From assembly GCA_039602395.1 (NCBI GenBank), contig JBCNJP010000025.1, forward strand, positions 101,794,124 to 101,858,123: a DNA stretch of 64,000 bases, given 5' to 3'. Origin of the DNA: Deinandra increscens subsp. villosa (Eukaryota; Streptophyta; Magnoliopsida; Asterales; Asteraceae). The translations under genes were made by a program, and so were the position numbers. The notes beneath the pieces are model-generated. The model was not told where the DNA came from and searched no databases. It was given only the letters and a program-made list of their open reading frames with translations. Below, piece after piece: positions 23,701 through 34,517 of the stretch (positions are counted from its first letter, which is position 1; every line of letters starts with the position of its first letter).

Positions 23701-25605
23701 GTCATCAGGTTGACTTTGACTTTTCACATTAATGGCTCCAGCATGAGCAGTTGACTGTTGAGTTTGTGATTCAAGTGGTGGTGGGGCAATAGCTTGGATT
23801 AGTTCATTTGGTAAAGTTTTGTCTCCTTTCTGCCATCAAAACATATCAACAATCCACACAAAAACAGGCAAAAAGATTATCCACCATATGAAACATTAAA
23901 CCTTAAAAGAGTGATTTGACTTTTCAAACAAGCTCTTGCCTTTTATCCTAAAACCATCATTCATGTGAAAAGACAAAAAATACCTTTATGCTATGAACTA
24001 CCATAATAACTTTTTCTTACCAAATATGCAAAATACTACTTTTTAATATGCAAAACTTATTCATTCTTAGTATGTTCTTGGCATTTTCACAAGAATGATG
24101 GCTTACAATAAAGTCAAGTCACTTCAATATATTAAGTTATATAATTAACATATACCTTTATACGTCTAAAAGCTAATATTTGTGCTTTAAGAACATGCAG
24201 TTGCTGCTTTGTAAAAGCCGAAGGTAACTTTTGTTGTGTAGAAGATCGATTCATCTGCTGCTGCATGGAACCCTGGTTCATGTTCAATGATGACTGTGGT
24301 AGCTGCATTGATGACACCCCGCTGTTAACAGGAGCAGGCTGCCTAGGTGGAAGCTGTTGACCATGGCCCTGACCCTGAACCTGACCGACCCTGACCCTGA
24401 CCAGAATTATTGACTAGTAAAGGGTTTGAAGTTGAACCGAGAAGGCCCGGAGGAATATTTTGGTGTGTTTTGGTGGACCCCATGTCACCTGATGAATTCC
24501 CTCTTGCAGAATTATCATTTGTCATATTGGTTTCGCTCGCCTTCTGCATTCTAGCTTGCATAAGCGGGATTAATTGTGCAACCAAATTAGCATTTTGTGG
24601 AAGTGATAAATCAATATTGCGCTCAAGTGCCAGAGCCTGCATTGCCTGCAGTTGAGCCGCCATGGTCATATTTTGAGGAGCTTGTGGGGCTGACATAGGC
24701 CGCATACTATTATTACCCTGCATTAACTGTCCAACTGACGTCGGTATGACAAACTGTTTCTGATTTTGACTTTGACTTTGACCTTGATCGGAGTCTTGCA
24801 TTTTTGGATCCTTTGAAGAAGGAACAACTGTTCCCATTCTTATTTGTTGTTGAGGTTGCACTCCTAGACCCGATTTCTGTTGGTTTTGAAAACCATACTG
24901 ACTGTAAGCCTGATGAAGAGGGTTCATCATGTTTTGATCAAAACCCTGGTTCCGATTTTGCCCCTGCATTTGAGCAACATTACCACCCAAGACTCCTTGC
25001 AGATTTCCAGATTGATAAGCTAACATAGCTTCTCTGGATTCAGGGTTTCTAAGTATATGTTGTTGTAACGACTGTAAAATCATCCCACAGAATAAACTTA
25101 GAACCAGATTCATATAATCATATCCAAAGAAATAATCAGAACTAGCCTACATCTCACATAACTTTAGGCAAAGATGCAAAATAAGTCAGATTTGTAAAAA
25201 AAGTATAAAGATTTGATATATGAAAATTGATTATTCTGATAATTGATTTTTTTTAACAAAATTAGGAGAAGAGTAAGCAATTTGAACATGTGGCAACATG
25301 CATACAAATTGATACAAATTCAGTTCTTAATTAGAAAATTCAGCCAAAGAATTTCATATATAGACAAAAATTAACTGTACCTAAAACAAACAATTTATAA
25401 TTATAAACAGAGGTTAAATTCAGGAACTAAAAAAAGCCCTAACCTGCCTCTGCTGTTGCTGCTGCATTGGATCAAATCCCAATTGGGGAGTAGAAACAGC
25501 CGACGATGAAGACGACGGAGATGCGGAGGAGGACGGCGGTCCGGGCACAATGTTCCGTCCATGCCCGCCGCCTCCTCCGTGCTGGACCCCGCCACCGGAT
25601 TGCAT
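14796..25605 (-). CDS. BRM: SWI/SNF ATPase BRAHMA (BRM), with a 2-bp frame lesion in exon 2
   Basis: Catalytic subunit of the plant SWI/SNF nucleosome remodeler. Coding exons (minus strand): 25605-25444, 25071-24156, 23829-22561, 22105-21993, 21560-21473, 21325-21239, 20092-20000, 19911-19828, 19741-19538, 18966-18727, 18392-17512, 17415-16806, 16626-16180, 15848-15615 and 15368-14796. They total 6001 nt; two more bases give exactly 2000 codons. Domains: Gln-rich N-terminus, QLQ near 340-370, HSA near 620-695, SNF2 ATPase with GLGKT (Lys876) and DEAQ (973-976), helicase C with AHRIGQT, SnAC, basic KIKRKR region near 1625, and a bromodomain near 1735-1840. The C-terminus RRPSHM matches BRM. 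All 15 exons join in phase except within exon 2, where CTGACC repeats at 24381-24390 lack two bases and shift the frame to a stop near 24343. Arabidopsis BRM is about 190 residues longer, mostly in the low-complexity N-terminus. Confidence 0.93.
20220..21060. repeat. Insertion-like segment in BRM intron 6 with short internal repeats
   Basis: This intron is more than 1.1 kb, while most neighbouring introns are 80-400 bp. Its middle holds a run of related units, TTTGCTTCTGAAGCCAAATA, TCTTCTGAAGTCAAATTTGC and TTCTGAGGCCAAATTTACTT (about 20398-20465), followed by an AT-rich tail. It looks like an inserted element, but no clear ends were found, so no class is given. Confidence 0.35.
21633..21930. 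mobile_element. Possible MITE in BRM intron 4
   Basis: GAGTGTTTGGATGTGTTTT on the left is matched by GCATCCAAACATTG (about 21717) and by TTGGTTGGATGTAATGACT near 21890-21910. Ends of the form GTGTTTGG...CCAAAC are common in plant MITEs. Boundaries and duplication were not resolved. Confidence 0.3.
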
Positions 25606-26070
25606 GCAGAATTTTTCTAATTTTATAATAAAATTCCAAAACTGAAAGCTAATCCATATCCCTCCAAAATTTCAACCGCTGGCGTTCAAATCCTTACCAC
25701 TTTGTCTGTATAAAACTTAAAAAATTCCCTTTTTCCCCGAGTAAAGCAAAAACCGGCGATAATTTTGCAGAAATTCCGAAATTGGTTTCAAATTGTGTCG
25801 GGAGGTAGTTGCGAGAGATCTTGGAGACGGCCGAATGCCGAAATTATGGTGAAAATCATCTGATCTCAACAACACTGAAGATGTTTCTCTCTCACCTACA
25901 AGTAAGTGTGTGTTTTGATGTATGATTGAAGCAGTTTCAGTTTCACACACCAACTTTTTTTGCAATTCATGAGTAACACTCCAAACCCTAGAACTGTGTA
26001 TCAATTTAATTAATGCATTTTCTTTCTGAACGAAATGGATCCGACAATTTTGGGTTAACCCGATTGGATG
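25606..26070 (-). promoter_or_regulatory. 5' leader and proximal upstream region of BRM
   Basis: This stretch directly precedes the BRM start. It has no intron that I can recognise. Most of it is also present next to the truncated BRM copy (36686-36972), which shows that the copied segment included untranslated and possibly promoter DNA. About 200 bp of it (roughly 25775-25975) is missing from that copy. Confidence 0.5.
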
Positions 26071-26084
26071 CTAAAATCTTAAGC

Positions 26085-27740
26085 TATGTTTCCGAGTTCA
26101 CTTAAAAAGATAAAAGAGATAAAAGAAAGGAAAGTAAAGGAAAAGAAAATGTATTTGTGTTCTTGAGTTTCATTTAAGAAGAGAAAGGAAAGGAACATAA
26201 AAGATGTTGTGTTTCCGAGTTTCATTTAAGGAGAGAAAAGAAAGGAAAGGGAGGGAAAAGTAGGTTTATTTCTTAACATTTTGTTTCCTTCCAATTTGGA
26301 GAGAAAGTAGAGAGAAAAGAAATGAAAGTTATCTCTCTCTTTCCTTTCTCTCCCTTTCCACCCATTTTCTTTTTCCTTTCTTTTCTTTTCTCTCCGTTAT
26401 TTAACTCGGGAACATAGTGTTACAGTCTTACACCCCTTTCCCGAGTTCACCTTACACGGTATTTCCGAGTTTATAAAAGATGTTTGTTACCACCATTTGG
26501 TGGAGTGGATATGTCCTTGTTTTCCAATGTGGAGATTAAGGGTTTAAATCCCACCAGACACAAAAAATAAATGATTAATTAAATAGAGGGAGGAAAATAA
26601 AAGGGAAACTATAGAAATTTTTAGAATTTCTTTTCCTTCCAATTTGAAAGGAAAGAAAATGAAACACTTTTTTTTCTCTTCTTAAATTTCCTTACTTTCA
26701 TTTCATTTATTGTCTCTCCATAAATTAACTCGTGAACATTTTTTGTTTGTTATGAGGTAATGGAATGAGCAATAGAATGGAATGGGCTAGGGAATAGAAT
26801 GGTCAAGGAAATGAAATGGATCATTACCATTCCATCGTCCTGTTTAGTTACCATATGGAAATGAAATAAATCATTGCTTTGTATTGTTTGATGTTTAATA
26901 AAAGCGAAGTTATCGAATATAATTAACCAATATTTCCATTTAAAATTAATATATTGTTTTATATGTATATTTTACAATGTTTTAATTTTTTATTATTTTA
27001 TTTTTAATTTTTTATTAAATAATTTAATTTATATTTTTATTATTTTATTTGTTTTTTATTTTTTATTTTCTAATTTAATTTTATCTTTAATATTTTTTGT
27101 TTTTGTTTTGTTTTTATTTTGTATTTATTTATTTTTGTTTTTCGTTTTTTATATTTTTATTTTTTTATTTTTTCCTTTTTTTACTTCTTATTTTTTTCTA
27201 TAAAATTTTAAAAGGAAATCTAATTGAAAAAAAAAACTTTCATTCCATTTGTTGAAGGAATAAAAAAACACCCCTCCCCCATGGAATAAAAATCTTTAAA
27301 AATATAAGGAATCGCATTTCTCATGTAATGGTCAATTCCATTCCAATGTGCTACCAAACATGTCATCTTTCATTCCGATGTAATAACTCATTCAATTCCA
27401 CCCTCCATTCCTGCATACCAAACGCTACCATAGTGTTAGAAGAGGGGGGAAAAAAAGAAAAAAAAGAGTGGAAAAGAAAAAAAAAAGAAAGGGAGAGATG
27501 TCTTTTATTTACTTTCTCTTTACTTTGACACTTTCTCTTCAAATTGGAAGGAAAGAAAAACATCATATTTAGTCTAACTTTTTTTCCCTTTATTAGGTGG
27601 AACTCGGAAACACCACCTATTTTAACTCTCTTTTTTCCTCCTTTAAATGAAACTAAGGAACACAAGTGTGTTTCTATTTCTTCCAATTCCTTTTTTTTCT
27701 CTCATTAAGTAAACTCGGAAACTCGGGAACTCGGGATTGG
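26085..27740. repeat. Large purine/pyrimidine-asymmetric inverted repeat
   Basis: The left side begins GCTATGTTTCCGAGTTCACTT followed by AAAGGAAAG-type purine runs. The right side ends in pyrimidine runs followed by AAGTAAACTCGGAAACTCGG, the inverted counterpart. Repeated GTTTCCGAGTTTCATTTAAG motifs (26210-26230 and, inverted, 27640-27660) support one symmetrical unit of about 1.65 kb. It contains a second element (26.74-27.43 kb). The class is unknown; a non-autonomous transposon is likely. Confidence 0.5.
26738..27430. mobile_element. Nested AT-rich MITE-like element
   Basis: The left end reads TTGTTTGTTATGAGGTAATGGAATG and the right end, reversed, reads TGGTAGCGTTTGGTATGCAGGAATGG. Both carry GTTTG-TATG-AGG-AATGG in the same order. 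Repeated ATGGAATGG and CATTCCA motifs fill the ends, and the centre is almost pure A/T (26880-27240). No coding capacity; target-site duplication not resolved. Confidence 0.45.
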
Positions 27741-27999
27741 ATGGTAAAATCTTAAGGTTAAGGACCGAAAATGATTTGGATGGGGTTCAGGTGGCAGGGA
27801 CCGGAAATGATTTGGTAATTGGGCCTTGAGGCAGGGAGAGCAGGAGCTTGTTTCATCCCGCTATGATGTTATTTTAAGACATAAAAGTATAAATGGTGAA
27901 AAGAGAGTGGCGAAATGAATTACATTCCGCATGGTGTCAATTGTGATAAGTTGGACTATTGTGGTCCGCAAGAACACCATTAGCTTCCTTGCCCCCAAG

Positions 28000-29921
28000 T
28001 AGGGCTGTCCGAAAAGTTTGAAACTCGAAACTCGTTCGAACTCGCTCGAAAAATATTCAAAAAAATGCTCGTTCGATTGTCGCTCGCTTTAAAAACGAAC
28101 CGAGCGGCTCGGTTCGATTTGTAAAACGAACCAAGTATGAGCATAGGTGCGCTCGCTCGATGCTCGCTCGAATTTATATATATACATTTAGTTATTTATT
28201 TTATATATTTTTATTATTTATTTTATCAATTTTAATTTTGTTATGTAACGAATTAGGATTGGAATTAAGATTTTCCATTATTCCAAAAATTCTTTGCACT
28301 TAATATTTGACTTTGGATGTAAGTTTAATATGTTAGTTTATCATCTTTGTAGCTTCCATTCTCTCTAGCCTCCTCCATTGTCATTGTTTTTAGGAAAATT
28401 GGATTTAAATAATCCCATGTTTTGCCTATTGGTAAATAATAATCCGTCTTTTAACATTGGCAACTAGCAGTCCCACGTTTACACTTATTTGTTTTCACTG
28501 GTCCCTCCGTTAAAAAAGTTAACTCCGTTAACTTTTTCATCCAACTTTTTTCAACCCCAATCTTTGATCCACCATAACTTCTTCAATTCTTGATGAAAAT
28601 TCAATCCGTAAGTTGCTATGAACTCAAGACGAAAAACCGAACAAAACTAGATCTATATTGCCTAGGTTTTAAATAAATTATAATTATGAACATGTTCTTC
28701 ATGAAGCTTCAACAATGGTGGGTTGATCAATTATCAATGGTTTTCAAAATTGATTTCACTAACACATTTGTGATCATAAACCGAATCTATAGCAACAAGA
28801 ATCATTGAAAACCATTTAAAATTGATCAATCTACCATTGTTGAAGCTTCATAAAAACCATGAAGTTGTGAAATTTGAAATCCAATCAAAACTCCATAAAA
28901 ATAAATTTCGTAACTTGCTATAGACTCGTGAGAACATGTCAAATCTGCTGGAATCGATCAATATCACAAACACAATGGATTTGATGCTCATATTTTTATT
29001 CAAAGTCATGAAAAAGTCATAACTTTGATGCTTTTGTTCATCATCATAACCTATTTAAAACCTAGGCAATATGGATCTAGTCTTGTTCGGTTTTTCGTCA
29101 CGAGTTCATAGCAACTTACGGATTGAATTTTCATCAAGAATTGAAGAAGTTATGGTGGATCAAAAATTGGGGTTGAGAAAAGTTTGGTGAAAAAGTTTAA
29201 CGGAGTTAATTTTTTTAACGGAGAGACCAGTGAAAACAAATAAGTGTAAATGTGGGACTGCTAGTTGCCAATGTTAAAAGTCGGATTATTATATGCCAAT
29301 AGTCAAAACATAGGATTATTTAAATCCAATTTTCCTTGGTTTTATTAATCTTTGTATAATTCTTTCTTATATAGAATGTTTTTTCACAAAGAATCCAATG
29401 GTATAGAGACTTCTCATGTTGAATTAAGTGATGGTGAGAGTTTTAAGTTAGTTGATGAAGTAAAAATGAGGAAAACGTAAGTAAAGATGTTAATGCAACT
29501 AGAAAGGGAAAGCTAAATAATAGTTCTGAAGCACATCTAAATTTTGTAGACATCGAGGACATGTACAAAGGAAAAATGGTAAAAGAACGAAAGAGTGCAT
29601 TCATTATAATTATATCAGTTCATATTAGTGTTAGTTGGTCTAATAAAATACAAACAAGACTAGTGTGTTAGTTATTGAACAAAATGTGTTAGAATTGGAA
29701 ACATGGATGAAGGTGTTATGTCAGATCACCACCCACGTCACTTTCCTTTTTGTTCCGCGACGCTCGAAATTTACTCGGTGATCGCTCGAAAAATACTCGG
29801 ATCGAAAGTCGCCCGTTCGATTTTGGATCGGTTGAAAAAATGCTCGGTTCGGTTCGGTTCGGTTTGTAAACGAACCAAACACGAGCAAAGGTCCGTTCGG
29901 TTCGGATCGTGAACAGCCCTA
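28000..29921. mobile_element. Non-autonomous hAT element, 1922 bp, with nested foldback element
   Basis: Inverted ends TAGGGCTGT (28000) and ACAGCCCTA (ending 29921) are flanked by an identical 8-bp duplication, CCCCCAAG, at 27992-27999 and 29922-29929. Both ends are rich in CGAAC/GTTCG and CTCG motifs (28020-28170, 29760-29910), the subterminal repeats expected of hAT elements. There is no transposase gene. Removing the nested insertion leaves about 970 bp. Confidence 0.9.
28393..29334. mobile_element. Mutator-like foldback element nested in the hAT element
   Basis: The ends are long inverted repeats: GGAAAATTGGATTTAAATAA at 28393 mirrors TTATTTAAATCCAATTTTCC ending at 29334, and the match continues for about 170 bp (TTAACATTGGCAACTAGCAG against CTGCTAGTTGCCAATGTTAA). 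The flanks TTGTTTTTA and TTGGTTTTA agree at 8 of 9 positions, fitting the 9-bp duplication of Mutator-like elements. Inner segments are also partly inverted copies (around 28600-28680 and 29050-29130). Confidence 0.7.
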
Positions 29922-29929
29922 CCCCCAAG

Positions 29930-31437
29930 TCCCCATCCTTGTGGGAGAACCTCTCTTTATCTTTCTTTAATATTAACCTCATCTTGTTTATTAAATTTAT
30001 TTAAATATTATTAAAAAATAAAGGTTAGTATAACGTGAGTATTATGAGCGAGGTAGTATAATAAAGTGAAGGATGATATAACATTACCTTGACAAAAAGA
30101 TATGGGTAGAAAAAAATATGATAGACGTATTATAGTTTATCTTACGAAGTTTGGGGAGTATTTATTGTATGGATGTTGGATGTAAAATGTTATTTTATTG
30201 AAAAATAATGGCATGTTATTTTTCTAAAGATCAAACTAAATTAACAAACTTATCTCTCGGTTTGACTTTGCTATGATATTTGCTTCTTTGCATTATTCAA
30301 ATGTAATTGTTATAGGATTAAACTCAACTAACACATAATATAGAGGAAGTTGGGTCCTTGTTATAAAAAGTATATCGTAAGAAAATCTCAGTTATGTGTA
30401 ATATCATTAAAGTAAGATAAGTGGTAGTCTAGTCATGAAAAAGAAATTATTATTGTAATAGTTTTTTCTTTAATTTTAGTGAATATCAGTTTTTAGTTGA
30501 ATTTCAAATTTCAATATTGAATATTAATTAAAGACTTAAACATCTTCTTAATTTAAATATTTGCGTAAATGTTCTAAACATCATTTTTTAAATTCGATTC
30601 AAAAATATCATAGTTTTTTTAAGAAAATATATTTTGTATTGGTAATATGTACATTATTTTATTCAAAACACTTTGTTAATGTGTTATGTATGTCCAGAAC
30701 AGTATATTCGAAATAATAAGAATGTCTTAGGATATGCAATAAGTTAGGATATATCGTAAAGTGTGTTAGGTTTGCGTAAATTAAGTGTTAAGTTTGATCA
30801 AGCATCTATTACATTCACAACTCTTTTTAGTACACACAATTAGAATGTGTACTCACATAAGATATCATGTGTAGTGTGTTAGCGTTGATCGACCATGCTT
30901 AATCCTTCAAACATTATGTTGAATCAAATTAACACATTTGGACAAACAAAAAAACACCGTATTGATATTCTAAACACGATGTTTAAAATTCACACCGTTA
31001 CAAAAAATAAAATAAAAAGTTATTTATATTTTATAAAAAAAAACCGGGTTTTAAAATATTGGGTTGCCTGTTATGGTCCACGCCTTCGCGCCTTCAGATG
31101 ACGTGATAAGCGTAACACACCCCCTCCCCCCCTCCAAAGTCCGAATGCCATTACGTGCATAGAGCTTATCCGCGTGGAGCTGACTATGCAACACCCCATT
31201 TCTATATTTTCAATTAACCCCCCTATAAGTTACATTTTACCCCCCCCCCCCCCCCCGGTGATAACGGATCGATTTAAAAAAAATACATAACATACCCCTC
31301 TAATGGATATATAACCGTGTTAAGTTATTTTTAACCTATATATACACACATTTTTAACAATCTGTACACACGAAAATGATCTAACTTTTCAATCTCTTTA
31401 AAAACTATCAACTTTGTTAACTTTTTTCACTACAAAA
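29930..31437. other. Intergenic, AT-rich, no gene recognised
   Basis: No supported coding region. Imperfect AT-rich repeats only, until the C-run and the Harbinger ORF1 relic. Confidence 0.5.
31240..31256 (+). repeat. Poly-C run of about 17 bases
   Basis: Homopolymer tract; its length may be uncertain in sequencing. Confidence 0.8.
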
Positions 31438-31735
31438 ATGGATCCAATGCAATGGTCGCTACTAGAAGAGGAAGATTTAATCCTAGTGTGGCTCAATTTA
31501 TTGGGTGATCCTATAGAAAGCATCTCAGTCGCAAGAAGGTTTTGGGGGAAGGTTACTCAACGCTTTCATGCTTGACGTGGGTACAGAACATGTGGCCAGT
31601 CATGCTCTAAATGGCATGTACTTAGAAAGAGACTTTCAAAGTTTTACATGTTTTATAAGAACTTCAACAATAACAGTCAACCAGGATGGATTGAATACGA
31701 TGTTTTGAGGATTACTTAAGATCAAGACCGTTCTT
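31438..31735 (+). pseudogene. PIF/Harbinger ORF1-type Myb/SANT protein fragment
   Basis: From the ATG at 31438 the frame reads MDPMQWSLLEEEDLILVWLN, then DPIESISVARRFWGKVTQRF, a stop, and in the same frame RGYRTC-QSCSKWHVLRKRLSKF. This matches the trihelix/Myb-like DNA-binding partner of Harbinger transposases and its many plant relatives. The stop and the cut at the hAT insertion (31742) make it a relic. Sequence beyond the insertion (34027 onward) may be the rest of the same host element. Confidence 0.6.
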
Positions 31736-32011
31736 CATAATCAGTGGCGGATCCAGGATTTCTCGTCAGCGGGGGCAAAAAACGGGACAGTTAAAAAAGA
31801 ACGACTAAAACAATTATATTGGGTCGGTGAAACGGGTCAAAACAGTTCATTTTATTCGGTAATATACTGAATTGAATGTAACTTACGATGCAATCTTCTT
31901 TAAACCTTAAACCGTGAAAAAACATAGCAAAATGAGTCGCATAAAACGACTTGAGACACATATGTATATGCTTACATAGATGCATACATAGATAAGCTAC
32001 AATAGTTCTTA

Positions 32012-32910
32012 GGCTATGTGTAATGGGGCTTGATAGGGGCTTGAAAACGAGTTTCGCGCCCCCTTAGCGCCCCCTTAGCGCCCTCCACCACTACGGTGGG
32101 GCGCGAAAGAGCAAAATCGGCTCCTGGGCGTGGGATCTTTCACGCCGAAATGGGGGAGAGTTGGTGGAGAATATAGCCGTTGAACGGCTATATTCCTTCA
32201 CATTTAATTTTTTTTTTTTTTAAATATCAATTTTACTCCATATTCTATATATATCCACACAACAATTCAATTTAAACCACACTTCACTCTCACTTTTACT
32301 TCATATTCTCACTTTTTATAAAAAAAAGTTTGCACACGGGTATGGATTCCGATAGTTCTTCATCGTCACTTTACAAAATGCTTGAAGACGAAGAGGATAC
32401 CGCCATTTCGGCCGCCATAAGTATATTACGACGGTCAAGGGAGGCTCAAGTTCCACGTCCAATTGTTAGACGAGTGCGTGTTGACCGGGATCGGGAAGCG
32501 GCCAACAAAAGGTTGATGGATGACTACTTTTCAGAGAATCCGGTTTACTCCGACCCGAAGACGATGACGAAGACGAAGATGAAGATGAAGACGGAGATGA
32601 TGATTACGATGATGTCCAAGATGATGATTAGTTTTTTTTTTAGAAAAATCCTTCGAATTTGTATTTTTTTAAGTTGTTTTTTTTATTAATGAACTTTTTT
32701 TTATTTATATTATTGTGTTTTATTTAAAAAATAGTATTTAGTTAATTTAATTTGGTTGAAAAAAAAAAATAGGTAATCATGACATGGGGCTTGAAAGGGG
32801 TTTGACCACTACACCTCTTTTGCTTTCAAGCCCCCATGCCATGTAGGATGCCACATGGCGGATAATGCCCACATGAGGGGCTTGATGGGGCTCTACCATT
32901 ACACATAGCC
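32012..32910. mobile_element. PIF/Harbinger deletion derivative, 899 bp
   Basis: The ends GGCTATGTGTAATGGGGCTT and, reversed, GGCTATGTGTAATGGTAGAG are flanked by TTA on both sides (32009-32011 and 32911-32913). It retains the first part of a transposase-like gene and an acidic tail but no catalytic core. Inserted in the hAT-like element 31742-34018. Confidence 0.88.
32342..32631 (+). pseudogene. N-terminal remnant of a Harbinger (ALP1-like) transposase
   Basis: The frame opens with a Ser-rich start and continues through a charged segment to RDREAANKRLMDDYFSENPVYS, the usual lead-in to Harbinger nuclease domains. At about 32553 the frame changes: the original reading becomes Lys/Met-rich, while the alternative frame gives a run of Asp/Glu ending at TAG 32629-32631, which looks like the true acidic C-terminus. 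The catalytic DDE region has therefore been deleted with loss of frame. Confidence 0.6.
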
Positions 32911-33392
32911 TTAAGAGGACATTCTTTAGTATAATTTTACTAGATAAGTAATATACCTTACAGCCAAAAGATTGAAGTTTAATCATGCAAGTTTAAACTC
33001 TAGTGGGTATAGATAGTGGTGCATTTAGTTTATATAATTTAGAAATTGCTAATAAGAAAAAAGCTACATATATTTTTAAGATAATATATTTTTATCTAAT
33101 TAATAATAAATGAAAGATATAATTTATATATTTTTTTAACAACAAATATTTTCCCACCACACCAGTTGAACTATTGAACTTTGAACCCCTACTACTTAAA
33201 TATACAAAGAATGTTAAGCCAAAAACCATTTAATATAAATTTAATCTTTCTAACATCTGTTTAGTTGAAAACACCCAACTAATTTTTTCCGGAAGATACT
33301 TAAATTAATATTGGCATTTTTTTAAAAGCAATTAATATTGGCATCTACTTTCATTCTTAAAAGGTGAAGGACAACTATGTAATTTCAAATTA

Positions 33393-33670
33393 GGCTATTC
33401 GTAATGGGGCGTTTTTGGGCTCCATAACGCCCCATAACGCCCCGTATAACGCCCCGCCCCACTACGCTGGGGCGTTATGGGGCGTTATGGTGCCCAAATT
33501 CGCCCCGGGCGTTAGGGATAAAACGCCGAAGAAGGGTTTAAAAGTAATGATTGTGGGGCGTTTTAGGGGCTTTATCCACTACACCATAAAGCCCCATAAA
33601 GCCCCTTGTCCAGTCATCGTCCACATGGCGGATAACGCCCCATTTGGGGCTTTATCCACTACACTTAGCC
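33393..33670. mobile_element. PIF/Harbinger MITE, 278 bp
   Basis: Inverted ends GGCTATTCGTAATGGGGC and, reversed, GGCTAAGTGTAGTGGATAAA, with TTA on both sides (33390-33392 and 33671-33673). The interior is made of repeated CATAACGCCCC and GGGGCGTTATGG motifs that can fold on themselves. Second Harbinger insertion in the hAT-like element 31742-34018. Confidence 0.88.
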
Positions 33671-34026
33671 TTACCAACAAGTTAAGTTTCACAAAGTGAC
33701 AAAAGCACAAATTTGACTTTCCTTCCCTTTTTCAAGACATAAACACCTCTCTCATCTCTTCATCTTCTCCATTTCTCTATGCGAAAACCCTTCCATGTTC
33801 ACCTTCTTCCACAGTTCCACTTATTCACATATCAAAAACTCAATGTTAATAAATATGGGGCTTCAACACCTCCACAACCCATTTTGATAAGGGGCCTGGT
33901 AAGAAAAACACACGGGGGCCTAAACATTTTCGGTTTAATTTATAAAAAAATTACACTAACAAGATTATTTTGAGTGGGGGCCTTTCCACCCTCTGGGTAT
34001 GTCATGAATCTGCCCCTGTTCATAAT

Positions 34027-34517
34027 ATAAACATCTTAACTATTACCCGGCTTGAATCGCGGTTAAATATCATCCAATATCTACTAGTATATGTACTACG
34101 TTGTAATGATGTTTATTTAATAATGTGATATTTTTTATTTAATGTCGTGTTTGTTTTATTTTAAATTGTGTAATGTTTATTTTATTTTACCTCATTTTTA
34201 ATGAAAATGTAGTGTTTTATATATTTTTGAATTTGTAATGATTATTTAATCAATTAAATGGTAGTTTTTTTTACATCTTGTTTAGTATTTTCACAAGTGC
34301 CCATGCATACATAATAACAAGTCACATACTAATAAACAAGTGCAGAAATCTTTCATAGAATATAGAGACATACAAAGTTTAATATCAGAACTTGCAATTC
34401 ATTACAGAACATGACATACATAGAAAACAAAAGTGCAGGAAGATAGATATATTCTGCCAAAACTAATACCAAAACTAATACAGGACAGATAATTAACTGA
34501 TCTATGCAGCTCCTGCA
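34027..34517. other. Intergenic; possible 3' remnant of an older Harbinger element
   Basis: AT-rich sequence right of the hAT-like duplication. It may continue the element that carries the ORF1 relic at 31.4 kb, but I found no terminal repeat. Confidence 0.3.

Larger units (their letters stand above)
31742..34018. mobile_element. Non-autonomous hAT-like element containing two nested Harbinger elements
   Basis: The left end CAGTGGCGGATCCAGG and the right end, reversed, CAGGGGCAGATTCATG are related inverted repeats. An exact 8-bp duplication, TTCATAAT, flanks it (31734-31741 and 34019-34026). Two Harbinger-type insertions (32012-32910 and 33393-33670) account for about half its length; without them it is about 1.1 kb. 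A 290-bp relative with the same left end lies at 41445-41734. Confidence 0.85.

Noticed and set aside
24343..24420. A mini-intron to explain the exon 2 frame change in BRM
   Set aside because: The only GT...AG pairs at the lesion are about 11 nt apart, far too short for a plant intron, and the exon length fits a 2-base loss exactly.
14796..25605. BRM as a wholly dead pseudogene
   Set aside because: Fourteen of 15 exons are intact with correct phases and conserved motifs; a single 2-base lesion in a repeat is more simply an error or a recent allele.
27363..27686. Lys/Phe-rich ORFs on both strands
   Set aside because: Produced by purine and pyrimidine runs of the inverted repeat; low complexity.
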